From Ptychodera flava (taxonomy: Eukaryota > Hemichordata > Enteropneusta > Ptychoderidae): DNA of 64,000 nt. The stretch is from the NCBI RefSeq assembly GCF_041260155.1, contig NC_091928.1, positions 28,452,388-28,516,387 on the forward strand. Direction: 5' to 3'. The notes beneath the pieces were generated by a model. The model saw only the letters and a list, made by a program, of their open reading frames with translations. It did no database searches and was not told the DNA's origin. Positions 39,701 to 50,606 of the stretch are shown one piece after another. How positions within the stretch are numbered: position 1 is the stretch's first letter; each line of letters opens with the position of its first letter. Position numbers and translations under genes: made by a program.

Positions 39701-42205
39701 ATTTTACGATGTGCCGAATAAGCTCGATTCCCATTGAAAACAACGGCGTTTATGCGCGTCCGATGGACCGAATACATTGCAAACTTCTCGCCGGTTCAAA
39801 TTTTTCAATTCTGAACCATGATAATGAAAATTGGTACAATAATCCTCTGACTAATAAGCAAAAATCGTATCGTTTTAGATTTTTGAATTTCTTCGTTAAA
39901 TTTTTTTTATTGCCATTCTATTTATTCTGATCACTGAAATATACTGTTGCCGTCAACAATATGGCGATCTGACGGCGTTTACATGTGCAGAAATGTGTCT
40001 GAAATTGACGCAAAATAATCAGCAAGTGTCTCCTAAATTGTACAGATCAAATACCTGTCAGGTTGTTGTCTTTTATACAAATTTGGGTGAATATGAACCA
40101 TGAATATCGCAGTAAATTGGTAAAAATAACACGAAACGAAAGCGAACTGGTGTAGAGTCTCCACTGTGAACGTGTAGTGAACGTTATCGATCGATATTCT
40201 TTTGTTGCGAATTGTTACAATGTCGTGTTGCATACCCGCGGATCGCATGGCGCCAAACTTGTCCAAAGAGCGCCAAAATATGCTGAGACATAAAAGTATC
40301 ACCAAAACTAAACAAATTGTCTTCGATTCAATTTGAGTGGAAGAAAACAACCGATACGTTGATTTTATGGTACATAAGTCAATATATACGGGCTGTCATG
40401 GAAAAATTTCATGGCGTAACCTGAAAATACGAGCGACAGGCGAGCAAATTTCGATCGATATTTTATTGAAATGAAATTGATACAATGTTCGCTGTCGTCA
40501 CTAGCAACCAGCCCAAAGCGTTGTCCGGCGGGGGCGCTGTACCCCCCTGTACTGAACAATTTAGGGCTCTTTTTGCCCATAGTGACATCAGTATCTGGGC
40601 GAAAACATATGTGTAAATATTGGACCCAGCCTATGAATACGCAAGTTAAAAATTACAAGCTTTCAAGTCTTCATTGTTTATACAAACTCTCTACAAGAGC
40701 ACAGACTTTTTTTGTGTGTCAACTTACAGAAGGTCCTGAGCTGCCTGGTGCCTCGAAGTTGGGTGCGTCTTCACATAGTCGTCTACATAGCTGTGCATAG
40801 GTAGAGCTATATTTGGGTTCTTCTAAAGCTTTCTCAAACACCTGAAGAGGACAAAAAATCTTACTGCCACATTTCAGGAGAAAATGAATCAAACGTGATT
40901 TTTCTATCAGACTTTACTGCTATCAAAACATGAGCATAAAATTGCACTAGTATCCATGGAGACTGAACTGCAACATTAACATTCTTTTGGATGCGCACAC
41001 TCAGGCACGTCTCAAAAGCTGAATGAAAGGCAATTTTTGTTTTTTTCCGAGGGAATATTATGACTAGAAACAACAGCAAATTCAAAGGTCACTACACTAT
41101 GCGCTTGGGTCACCCTCATATATGGAAGTCTTCGCTTGCTGTGATTTGTGCGTGATTTCCACATTGTCAGTAACTTTTTCAGGGGCAGACAATGGTTTGA
41201 AATGGGCAATCTGTGCAATTGCGCAGCTGAGAGAAAACGTCACATGCTGATTATGCAAATTTTACAACTGATATAAATGAATACAATAACAATGTCAAGA
41301 ATATTATAAGTAATTAACCATTGGTCTAGACAGTATCAGAGCTTCTTACAGTTGAGTATGATTTCAGGCAAGGAACGACAAACACCCACAAGAATATTTT
41401 TGAGAACTTATGATGATAAATCTACAATTTGTTTTTTTCTGCACTTGACCAATATCTCTCGGAAACCAGTGAGTATAAAGACCATTGAGAATAAAGTTTT
41501 ACTTACCAACAAAATAACCCCCTTGAGAATTAGTTTGGAGTCGATTCCCACATTTAGTAGCTCTAAACTTAACTTGTCAAACTTCTCAGGTGTTAACTTA
41601 TTGAGTATACTGCAAGAAATCACACAGAATGTACTGTGTCAGTCTTCAGTTCATGGTTGAAAGATTCAAATGGCGCCACAGGAAAAAATATCATACAACA
41701 TCTCAATTAGAGGGCCAGTGTCTGTAACCTTTGTTTATTTTTTTCCTGTATTTGTTTTCAATATCAACTATGCTTTCATGATCTGTACTCCCCTAGGCAT
41801 GTTGAGATACACAGTATTCAGCTTGTCAACTCAGCCTGTACATGTGTAAACTTGCATTGTTATTGTTGACAAGTGAATTCTGGTCAGGACAAGAATTCAA
41901 ATGTAAACCAATAGAATCATTTCACAAGCATGGATGCAGAGTTTACAAGCTAAATAAGTTGGTGTTTGAACATGCTTTGGGGAACGAAACAAGAACTTGC
42001 AATTGACATACAAAACAAATATTGTGCAAAAATCAAAAGTTAAGAGCTATTGTCCCTTTAAACTTTTGTATTTAACGCCATGAAGGCAGTACTTTCATGT
42101 TTGTGCGCTAGTTTCACGGTCTGACTTGCCACAAATAAAGTAAAGTGAAGACACAAATGTCTCTTTCCTGGATGGTCACTGTAAGTGGTTCTTTCATTGA
42201 TTTTA

Positions 42206-42260
<55 letters not shown>

Positions 42261-43608
42261 TGAAAGTAAACGAAAAACAAAAGTCAGCTACTATCCATAG
42301 AAGTGGTAATAAGTATATGGCTCAATTCTTCACAAGCATTTCTGCTGAATCTGGACTGTGAATTGACACAGCATATGGTAAGAAACATATGATATGAAGT
42401 GAAATAAACATAAACTTTGGCATCTGCTAAAAATATGACGTACATCTGTTGTTGCCATTATTTACTGAGTGAATGGTTTCATACTTGCAAGAACTATTTT
42501 GTCATCCAGAAAAAAAGATTTCCTACGACTGAGGTGGACAATTTTGATTTCTGGAGTTACCCTTCTGTGATCAGTGGTGCCTCATGTGACATGACTGGAG
42601 GAAACTTGGCCCACCCTGTACAATGTGACAGATCAGCACAATCCTAAGGGGTCAAGTTGCTTCACAAAGCTATAGAGGGACCACCTGGAAAACTGTATTT
42701 TCATAACAAAGATTGGGCCACACCCTGCACAATGTGACACATCAGCGTAATCCTAAGGGGTCACATTGCTTCATAAACCTACAGAAGGACCACCTAGAAA
42801 ACTGCATTTTCATTACAAATGTTTGGCCAAGAGTTCTTCGGCTGCATCCAATAATTTTCCTACCATACATTGGCCAATTTGACCCACGATATGTATGTCT
42901 AAAATATTACATTCAATATAAACTGATGCCACCAATATCACACTGTAAAGCATACAAATAAACACCCTCGGCTATGAAGGAATTTTGTAATATATTTTGA
43001 CCCGCAATAACAGATCCTGATTGAAAACCATGACATTAACATTAGCTGAACACAGTATTTCTCTGTGTGCATTTTATTATTTCAGATACAAAGACAGGAC
43101 CATATCCATCATGTTTAATATTTGAGTTAACAGCAGACTGACATGTGAGATTAATCTTCAGTTTTTACACAGGGTTTTTGGAAAACTTCAAAAATAAAAT
43201 ACATTACAGAAACAGTCCCTCTGAGTCTTGATTTCACCTTATCATTTCTATATGAAACAGTGCCTCAGGGTAAGTATGTGATCACCGACTAAAATGACAG
43301 AAATTCTATGTATCTAAATCACATTATTGTACAAAATAAGACACAGGGAAGATGTCACAAACACTGCGATAAACGTGGATGCCAGGCAGGAACACGCCGC
43401 GATACACTTACCCACGCACACGTCTAAATGTAGTATCTTGTTTCTGGTGAGCGGAGATTGCATCTCGTTTAACTGTGCTGGGAGGAATCCATCGCAGATA
43501 CGGTTTGGAGTTGGTTGTTTGGCTGCTGTGTGGTGTCTCTTGCCGTTGCCTTCCTCTATTCGGCCCAGCACTACGAGAAGCACCACTGCCTACGCTGGGG
43601 CCTTCCAC
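27787..43608 (-). CDS. EIF4G2: eIF4G2 / DAP5 / NAT1, complete spliced gene with GUG start, 19 coding exons
   Basis: An eIF4G-related scaffold for cap-independent and re-initiation translation that lacks the eIF4E- and PABP-binding N-terminus. Coding exons in order: 43412-43608, 41507-41609, 40728-40841, 38980-39046, 38404-38493, 37914-37972, 37346-37456, 36619-36729, 35797-35868, 35198-35336, 34563-34688, 33953-34101, 33362-33535, 32467-32553, 31620-31835, 30765-31070, 30350-30507, 28828-29036, 27787-27980. All junctions are AG/GT and in phase, giving 893 residues (human about 907). Domains: MIF4G about 66-290 (ILNKLTPEKFDKL, MLGNIKFMGELGKLDL, MGEDLECLCKIMRTVGPRLD); a Gln/Gly/Pro-rich linker about 355-510 containing DMPPRFMKKGQ; MA3 from about 524; W2 about 707-885 ending in an acidic tail. 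No ATG occurs in frame before codon 183, so the start is taken as GTG at 43606-43608. Confidence 0.96.
28165..28455 (+). repeat. Copy of the roughly 300-bp dispersed repeat in EIF4G2 last intron
   Basis: Shares GATGGCAGCCATTTTGAATT, ATCCTGATTTTG and CTTTCATTTTCGAGGT blocks with the copies at 16614-16915 and 38015-38325. Confidence 0.8.
29644..30240. mobile_element. 597-bp near-perfect palindromic foldback element in EIF4G2 intron
   Basis: Left arm 29644-29932 and right arm 29935-30240 are inverted copies separated by 2 nt (AACT-TC-AGTT centre). Arms differ by a 16-bp GCGTTCGTTGTT-type duplication in the right arm near the centre, one extra base at the outer end and a few substitutions. Ends are TGCATC and GATGCA. 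No coding capacity. It lies between exons 17 and 18 of EIF4G2, well away from the splice sites. Confidence 0.93.
32467..35336 (-). other. EIF4G2: EIF4G2 exons 10-14: low-complexity linker
   Basis: Exons 35198-35336, 34563-34688, 33953-34101, 33362-33535 and 32467-32553 encode the region between MIF4G and MA3. It is rich in Gly, Pro, Gln, Ser and Asn, with GTGPGVIQD, repeated NQG/YQN units in exon 12 (residues about 397-446), and DMPPRFMKKGQ, which is conserved in vertebrate EIF4G2. It is probably disordered. Exon 14 supplies the Lys-rich segment and ILSKEELKEMT, which opens the MA3 domain. Confidence 0.88.
33781..33870. repeat. Degenerate MITE copy (CCCTTTCACC family)
   Basis: Begins CCTTTCACCACCATGG and ends GGGGGTGAACAGGTCAAAGG, resembling 14337-14421 with decayed flanks. 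A further fragment (TTTTAACCCTTTCACC) is near 35490. Confidence 0.5.
36965..37130 (+). repeat. Partial copy of the roughly 300-bp dispersed repeat
   Basis: Carries GGGATGGCTGCCATTTTGAA and a matching downstream block. It lies in an EIF4G2 intron upstream of exon 8. Confidence 0.65.
38015..38325 (+). repeat. Copy of the roughly 300-bp dispersed repeat in EIF4G2 intron
   Basis: Contains GGGATGTGGCCATTTTGAAT, AGTTTGAGAAAAAG and TTTCACTTTCAAGGTG blocks shared with 16614-16915 and 28165-28455. Confidence 0.75.
38614..38940. mobile_element. 327-bp TTAA-flanked MITE (AGGGACAAAGTCGG termini)
   Basis: Begins AGGGACAAAGTCGGCCATTT and ends with its inverse, with TTAA on both sides (38610-38613, 38941-38944). 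The inverted arms extend inward for well over 100 bp with mismatches. A shorter copy lies at 60959-61105. It is a nonautonomous piggyBac-like element inside an EIF4G2 intron. Confidence 0.92.
42210..42260. repeat. (TA)n microsatellite
   Basis: About 25 TA units with one GT interruption, in the EIF4G2 intron after the GUG exon. Confidence 0.95.
42604..42829. repeat. Diverged 109-bp tandem duplication
   Basis: Two copies with period 109, for example AATCCTAAGGGGTCA at 42640 and 42749 and GGACCACCTGGAAAACTG against GGACCACCTAGAAAACTG. It lies in an EIF4G2 intron. Confidence 0.9.
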
Positions 43609-43639
43609 CTTGCTTTGTGTAAACTTACCAAACAAGTTT
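43412..43639 (-). CDS. EIF4G2: EIF4G2 exon carrying the GUG initiation codon
   Basis: The exon runs from an acceptor (ttattccacag) at its upstream edge to a CGTGG|GTAAGT donor. GTG at 43606-43608 sits in AAG-GTG-G, with A at -3 and G at +4, an optimal Kozak context. It is followed by VEGP...GGASRS-type sequence similar to the N-terminus of vertebrate EIF4G2, then WIPPSTVKRD and TTFRRVRG, which join exon 2 as GILNKLTPEKFDKL. Unspliced, the frame meets TGA 27 nucleotides (9 codons) upstream of the TTG at 43633-43635. A GTAAGT donor-like hexamer is embedded in the exon at 43623-43628, upstream of the GTG. The coding part is 197 nt. Confidence 0.85.
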
Positions 43640-46600
43640 CTGTGGAATAATCACACAGTTATAAATCCTGGAAAAAAACAAAAGAAAAACAAATGTAAAT
43701 TCAGTGTATCTTATATAATGGTTCCAGCAAAGGACAAAATACTGTAAAAAGCATGTCATGTACAATGTTGGAAGGAGAACTTAAACAAGCCTGTTATTCT
43801 TATGGCTATCTCGTTTTATAGAAAGTGGAAAATTTTAGCATCTCTGCATAGAGCATTTGTATTTCAATTAGCAATAATAAGATATTCGCCGTGACATTTG
43901 CTTTCTTGGAGCTTTGAAGGGTGTGTATCATTAGAATCGTTGCAGCAAAGCACTGTTCAAATATCTTCTTTACACAACTGATGCTAGTTTCTTTAAAATA
44001 GATGAGAAGGTGTAAATAGGCTTAGCATATGGACCTATTCAGGAAAGCTTAACAAAATTACTCACTACATACACTTTAGAAAATTTTCCCTGAAAGGAGG
44101 TACAAAATGAGCAAAGGAAGCAAGCCCCCTTAACACACATGTCTGATTGTCCCCAGACACCTTAGGAAGCCTTTCAAGAGCAAAGGTGTACAACATTTCT
44201 TGAATGTAGCCATATTGTGCATCATCCTTCACTTTTTTCCCCGTTTCATCATACAATGCAAGGCAAAAAAGCAAACCTTGCCAATGTCCAATTAAGGTTT
44301 GAACTCTGATCATGCCAAGTTTACATGCCACATCAGGTCAAGTTGGTTGAACCAGCGAGGCATGTCTTATATATATACTTTCTATAAAAGAATTCAACGA
44401 CTGAAGGCTCCTGGAAACAGTGATAATGTACGCATGATTGCTACAGATGTAACCTGCTACAACACACCATGCCAACTAGGTAAAATACAAGAAGTAGGTT
44501 TAGCCAAATATATATTTTTCCCCGACTACAGGCAAACAACAAGTCATGGGCCATTAAGGAAAGAGATAATCACATATGCATTTAAAGAGAGGTAAAATAA
44601 ATACATGGGAAGTAACAGTACACAACCATTTTCAGATCATGCCATTCAAAAATCTGCAATCAAAACCAATCATCTATATATTGAACTTTATGTGACCATA
44701 ACCTGGAGGTTTGTTTATGAAACACACAACCATTGATTGATAGCAAAATCATGATGAGTATCTTCAATTCAATCAAAACCATTGCAAAACAAATAATGAC
44801 AAGGTCATTTTGAGACACCCGTAACAAAATTAGGGTTGAAGTTCAGCAAATCCATTTGAATGTAAGATAATGATATTCACGAGGGACGCCATAAGGACAA
44901 GCATACGAGATTTATATCATTATTTTGAGGACGATGTCATTTACAACGGATGATGACGTCACACATTCAAGGCTGACTTGACTGCGACACATGAAGAACT
45001 GAGAGACCGGCTGCACCTACGTCAGTGGCATGCACAATGTGAATTTGTTTACTATGTTACAGCACAAGGTCAAACAATAATGGCGGTGCCATGATCACGT
45101 TGCATGAAATGTTCATGTTTTTCAGTAGACGTTCCCTCTTGTCTCCTTTACTGTGTAGTCCCAACAAATCAATCGATGTAACTTCAAGAAGAGAGAAAGA
45201 CACTCTCCAAACACAAATTTTACTCGAATACAAGATTTTGCGAAAAGTATGAAACATACAGTACATTTCTTTACCTATTTGCACATTCTAACCAACCAGT
45301 AAGACTGCCTGAAATAGAAGGTGGAAATCTTTGACCTTTATTGACATCTTTATTGAACACACAACTTCCCTCTGAAGGGAAGAAAAGACTAACAAAAACA
45401 AGAAGAGGTTACTGAACCATGGACCTGAGAAAAGACTGCACCTAACCCATTTAAATTTCTTCAATTCACAACAAAACGTGCAACAGCCCTTGTTGTATTA
45501 TTCTGTCTTTCACCATATTCATGCAATGTTTATAGGGGTACTGGTAATATTCAACAGAGACTGGAGCCAAGACATTTTATGCTAGTTTTGTTTCACAACA
45601 TTTCTTCTGATTATGTAGTAGCAGAAGAGACACAACTAAAGCCGGTGAGCACTGATCACTAATTGTTTAAGTATCACACTTTTTATTTTCAAGATCACTG
45701 TGAAAATAATCCTCTTTTTTGAGAATGCTCTGTATCATGGAATAACATGCAACCACATGACACACCACACAGGCATTTACAGTCATTCTGTTCAGGGCCT
45801 GACTGTATGAATGGCAGCTGAGGGGCATGTCTGTGTCAGTACAGCATACAGCAATGCACTGTGTTCATCTCAACAATAATTGATTGTGAAAAAAAACCAA
45901 CACAAACATGGCATTTTATTGCCAAATGAATCTACACTCAAATGGCCACCATTTCATTAAACGTGAGAAGACGGATTTCAAGAACGAAACAATGACTAAC
46001 ACTCTTTCATTCATCCTAACAGTGGAATAGGACAGAACTATAATCACTGAGATCTTGCTGAAAACCATTGTGGTAAACACACAGATATCAGTAGGCAGGT
46101 CATAGCCAAGGTCAATATCGATTTCTACATGAAATGTATTATGATAAAAAGTTTCAGAGTAATTTTGAAAATCATTCAAACAAAAACTTTCGAATCTCTT
46201 GATTTATGGTAATTTATAGCAATATCAACAATATTATTATTTACGCTGGCTACATACCGAGGAGAAAGCAATGAATGGATTTTTTGTTTGGAAGACGAAG
46301 ATGACACATTTCCCTGTTCACTATGACTGTAATGCATTGAATAACGCAGGAAGTGCGAACATAAAAAAACTTTTTTAGATATTTGTGAGTGTCTTCCTGA
46401 TACATAACGGAACGTACATCCGGACTCAATTTTGAGTGAAGTCAAACTACACCCTTCAAGGTAATCGCCTGAATTTTAAATGCGCCAGAAGGGAAGTAAT
46501 TGACAATCCAGCCGGTGAGAGAGACAAAAGAAAGGAATATTTAAAACATATATAGTATTTTTGTTAATGAAATGTAAATTAGTCAAATACGTGTAATTGC

Positions 46601-47041
46601 CTACAGCTCAGTGGCATGTTAGAACCGAGTCTACGTTCGTGACGTTTTAAGTGCTTGAGACAAAAGAATTTTCGACCGGTAGTCCCTGAACAAACTGCTT
46701 AACACCGAGAGATCAGTTTTATCCCGCACTACAGGACCGGGGAAACGTTGTTTTTCTTGATAATACAACGCTTTGAAAGGTAAAATACGAACGTATGAGA
46801 TATGCTCTTTATTAATGAGGAATGGAGATCTCTAACGTCATAGCATAGCTCATCATATGGCCGGACAACACAACAAAGCGAGGGCCAAAGGAATTCTTCA
46901 GCGTACGACTAAAAGACTATCGAAATGCGAAAACTTTCACAACATTGAGAAATTACAAGATCAGTCTTAATGATTTTTGACTGAAATACGCCGGTGAATG
47001 CTAAATGAAGCGCTCAAAACAAAAGAGAAACACTGACTTAC
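43640..47041 (-). other. EIF4G2: Probable 5'UTR intron of EIF4G2
   Basis: About 3.4 kb between the GUG exon acceptor and the donor at 47041. A minus-strand reading frame at 44065-44331 (about 88 codons) has protein-like composition, but I recognise no family and see no clean splice borders. No RNA gene was recognised. Confidence 0.4.
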
Positions 47042-47170
47042 CGACAGAACGGGCTGGAATGATTCCGGAAACAGAAAAAATTGCGAAATGGATTACTCTC
47101 CCGGCAAACATTGCGAGAGCCTCATGCAGATCGTCTCGCTTAAAGCTAAGAATGGTCATGGAATTTTAAG
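47042..47170 (-). other. EIF4G2: Candidate 5'UTR exon of EIF4G2
   Basis: On the minus strand a consensus donor TCTGTCG|GTAAGT lies at 47042/47041 with no matching coding frame. If joined to the acceptor at 43640/43639, the EIF4G2 frame read upstream passes through this exon without any ATG and meets a TGA, which supports non-AUG initiation downstream. The exon itself holds ATGs in other frames that would act as upstream ORFs. The 5' boundary is arbitrary because no transcription start can be seen. No transcript evidence links it to EIF4G2; the linkage is inferred from orientation and the missing 5'UTR. Confidence 0.45.
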
Positions 47171-47438
47171 CGGATAACGTTTAGATAAAGGTAAAAGCAG
47201 ATGAAAAATCTTCAAATCTACTGATATTATGCTCTGGTGGTTGCACATATATTTGAATCTTTAAGTACTTTGTGAAAAACGTATTGATTCAAATTTAACG
47301 TATATCAAGTTTTGTACGAGGCTAGAAAGAGCCTTTTAACTTGATTAGCGTTTTTCAGTTATTGGGAACCCATAAGTGACTATTGTAAAGTTGAAATTGT
47401 TAATATTGACCCCAATCGCACACAAACTCATCTACTCA
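47171..47438. promoter_or_regulatory. Probable divergent promoter between EIF4G2 and a plus-strand unit
   Basis: About 270 bp separate the presumed 5' exon of EIF4G2 (minus) from an ATG-containing exon with a strong donor on the plus strand. Close head-to-head spacing suggests a shared promoter. I see no TATA box in the expected place on either side and no obvious CpG-dense island. This is an inference from gene arrangement, not from a recognised site. Confidence 0.3.
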
Positions 47439-47483
47439 ATGTACAGAATGGACCGCCGTTTGGCTAAAGAATTCGGTCAGAAG
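47439..47483 (+). CDS. Candidate first coding exon of an unidentified plus-strand gene
   Basis: Two in-frame ATGs (47439, 47448) open a short exon reading MYRMDRRLAKEFGQK and ending AAG|GTATGT, a good donor, in phase 0. It lies head to head with EIF4G2. I do not recognise the protein. The nearest phase-compatible exon I find downstream is 61693-61764, which would make an intron of about 14 kb filled with repeats. Between them I found no convincing exon. It could equally be a noncoding promoter-divergent transcript. Confidence 0.4.
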
Positions 47484-48310
47484 GTATGTTTGTGGATCTT
47501 TGATATTTTATCTGTTCATGGTTAGGCGACCACAAGAGAAAATTGCACTTTTGTCAGCCAAACAGGGCGTTTTAAACAAAAAGGGAAAGTCGACCTGGGA
47601 TGATGGAGTCAGTCCACAAGTGGTTGTCAAAAAAGAACAGCTATTTTATACTGACCTATCGCGATCCCAGACGCTTACAAGCGACTGTCTTACGATTGAA
47701 AAAGTACTCGTCGAATCGATTATTTATTTACGATTCACTTAACCATAGTATATACTCTAAGAGATGTCACATAGTTGATTGGGCGGGTGTCCTTACAGCC
47801 GTGTTACCTGCCCAATGCGTCACCAGATATCAATTGAAATTGAAAGTTCACTGGGAGTGACCTGTGGTGTACCCATTTTACAGAGCAAACGACACATTTG
47901 TCCCTTCAAGCTCTACTGTGAGCGAATAAGCGAATTCCTCTTAAACACTACTTTACGTAATCGAAGTAAAACAATGAATACTAATGTTTAGCTCTTTATC
48001 TGTTTTTGTTTTTTGATTGTTTGTTTGTTTTAATTGTATTTGTTTTAAAAAATTCCCGATAAACAATGCATCGATGACGTCGTAAACATGTTACGTTTAA
48101 TAATGATTGCGTAGTATTTAATTAATTAGACTGACTGCGGAAACGGGAAATTTTCGAAATTCTGTGATTTTTTTTGCCGGAGTTGGTTACAATTTGGTTG
48201 TGAAAGACGCATCGTTCAACTTCCACATAGACCTGGACAATTACTTTGCAAATGTCTCTTACAAGCCGTTTAACTTAAGTTATTGTGCAAACCATAAGTC
48301 ACTGGGCAGC

Positions 48311-48349
48311 TTGCGACATAATAATAGTATTACTATTATTATGTCGCAA
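48311..48349. repeat. Perfect 39-bp palindrome, 19-bp arms and 1-nt centre
   Basis: Arms TTGCGACATAATAATAGTA and its exact inverse around a single T. Confidence 0.97.
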
Positions 48350-50018
48350 AGCAAGTATCGAAAGTTAATACATGATGCATATATAGCTTTTGCTGAAACA
48401 TGTGGTTTGCTAAAGGCGTGTGTGTAAGAGGTGATCAACGTAGCATAGTGTGATTGCAATGCGGTGGAAGCAATCCTGTGACTTGTGTTATAATCTCAGT
48501 AGTACTAGTAGTCAATACAAAAATGGCGACATTCTATCATGTCTATTGAATCCGTCATTCATCCTATATCATAAATTTTATAGTAGTAGTGACAAGATGA
48601 TATACATATATTGTCCATTGAGTAATTTTCTGCTTTCTAGAAATATTTTTAGGGGATGTCATCTTAATTTGGTTGGTGTTCATTTTTTGCTTTTTCTCGA
48701 AGCTTTTTTTAATAAAAAAAAACGTTATGTCCTAATTGCTTTTATACTTGGGAGCTCATTGTATGATTACATATATAGTATAAACTGACCTTAAAAGACC
48801 AAAAGTGGTTGTAAACTGTAATGGTGACCCAGAAAAGCCCTTGAGAGTTCATGCCCCAGGCCTTTGCGAGTATAACTCAGGTTTTATAATATTTCTTATC
48901 GCTCAGGTGTTAGTAGGTTATGAAATGCCCCGCCTTTACTTATCTCGATGATGTGTGTCTGCTTGCCTGCCCAAATGTAACAACAATGAGAAAGTCACCT
49001 GATCTGTACAGCTCCAGTTGGTTCTAAGTCAAGGCCAACATTTATTGAATAGAGGCAATAAAACAGGGAGGTCATGGTGAAGAGCAGTTTTACTTGTGTG
49101 TTGCCCAATAATTTCAGAAGTTTTTCGGGTAATAACGGCAGCCTAACCATTAGTTGTTGCTTAACAGTTTTCAATTTCGTCGGAGTATATTTGTAGGATT
49201 ATTGAGTTGTTCTAAAAGGTTAGCTGTGTAAATGAAAAACACAGTCATAAAATTGAAACCTTGGATTATTGAAAATTGTTATTCTATAAATATCATTGGA
49301 TTTATAATTCTTTTATTTTTTCCTCATGAAGTCAGTAAATTACTTTTTAATCATAGCTCCCAATTCCATAACCGGTAAAAGTAGTTTTGCTTACAGTAAT
49401 TCTCTCCTTGGAGAAACCTGCTTATGAGCTTCGGCCAAAGTAATCTTTAATTATGTAGTATGTATTTTGGAAACAAGTTCTACTTCCCATGCCATAGTTT
49501 TCATTCTGACTATGACTATGATAGAGTGACTGTCTTTCAAGGAACAGGGTTGGACATAGACTTGCCCTCACTGCTTGGCATTTCCGGACATACCAGTTAC
49601 TGGCTGGCCATATTCATCACATTTCACCCCACAGCTTTCAGTACGACTAGACACAACAATCTTCTGAAGTTTATACCTTCAATTTAACTCTGTTGTGATA
49701 TTCACATGCCCACAGACTTGGAGCAAGCCTAGGTTGGGCACAGTACTGGAGCAATTTGTTTTTTCACCAAGCCTGCTAAAAGTTAATTTATTTTATTTAA
49801 TTTCAAGATATTTCAATAGCAAAATATAAGTGATATTTGTGTGTATCATGAAGTTGTTTTACTACATTTTTGCACAGCCAAATTATAAACAGTAGGATCA
49901 TATACTTCGTTCATACAGGCAATAAGGCAAAATTGAAACGTTTCAGCGACTTTATTGTGATTTGTAAACACAGGGGATTATAGTTTGGGTCCGCTCGTGT
50001 CCATACTCACAAAATTAA

Positions 50019-50202
50019 AGGTTTACAGTCACCGGTAATCAAATATGCCTATATATGGTCAAAGGGGCGTTCCTTGGTATTCAAAAAGCCCATTTGAGGG
50101 CGCTGTTTAAAAATGGCGGCCACCCGCTTAAAATCTGTGATTGGTTAGATTTTCTTTTTCCATGGTAACTGTGGTAATATTGGAACAGGTGACAGTATAC
50201 CT
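50019..50202. mobile_element. 184-bp TTAA-flanked MITE (AGGTTTACAGTCACC termini)
   Basis: Ends AGGTTTACAGTCACC and GGTGACAGTATACCT are inverted copies with two mismatches; TTAA flanks both sides (50015-50018, 50203-50206). Confidence 0.85.
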
Positions 50203-50374
50203 TTAAGCCATTGTTTTGATATTTAAGACGTCTTAATGCGCCCTCTCGAGTTCAAAAGGTGTGTATGGCCAAGCATACTGCATAACAAGATGGCTGAAAC
50301 GAACGACGTCGTACTGGCTGTAAAGAATGTGAAAGAGGCTCCCCACCGAACTATCCAAAATGTTTTTGTGTCGA

Positions 50375-50606
50375 GTTTGTGTTTTATTCGTTTCTAAATT
50401 GTGTTCCTACATTCTTATCCGATTGTTTGTGTTAATAAAATGTTTGTTTCGCCTCGCCATAAGCTTTCCTCACACAAACAAAACATTACCGTGCCACACT
50501 AATCCAAACTTCCCTACAAATATCCGAGGCGAAACAAACATTTTTATTAACACAAACAATCGGATAAGAATGTAGGAACACATTTTAAAACGAATCAAAC
50601 ACAAAC
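50375..50606. mobile_element. Foldback element with 82-bp arms and 68-bp loop
   Basis: Left arm 50375-50456 and right arm 50525-50606 are inverted copies, for example GTTCCTACATTCTTATCCGA against TCGGATAAGAATGTAGGAAC, with few mismatches. No coding capacity. Confidence 0.9.

Larger units (their letters stand above)
36619..41609 (-). other. EIF4G2: EIF4G2 exons 2-8: MIF4G domain
   Basis: Exons 41507-41609, 40728-40841, 38980-39046, 38404-38493, 37914-37972, 37346-37456 and 36619-36729 encode residues 66-284, a HEAT-like MIF4G domain that in this family contacts eIF4A and eIF3. Diagnostic blocks are ILNKLTPEKFDKLSLELLN, VFEKALEEPKYSSTYAQLC, TFQRLLIAKCQDEFENR, KMLGNIKFMGELGKLDLLHE and SRIRFMLEDTLELRANY. 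Exon 6 is only 59 nt. The first in-frame ATG of the whole reading frame is Met183 inside KFKMLGNIKF, so an AUG-started product would lack half of this domain. Confidence 0.94.

Noticed and set aside
27981..43411. Intronic box C/D snoRNA (EIF4G2 hosts one in human)
   Set aside because: I scanned for TGATGA with a paired CTGA and short terminal stem on the minus strand and found no convincing candidate by eye; a covariance search would be decisive.
44065..44331. 88-codon minus-strand frame with protein-like composition
   Set aside because: Inside the presumed 5'UTR intron of EIF4G2; no splice borders or family recognised. It could be an old processed copy, but I cannot support it.
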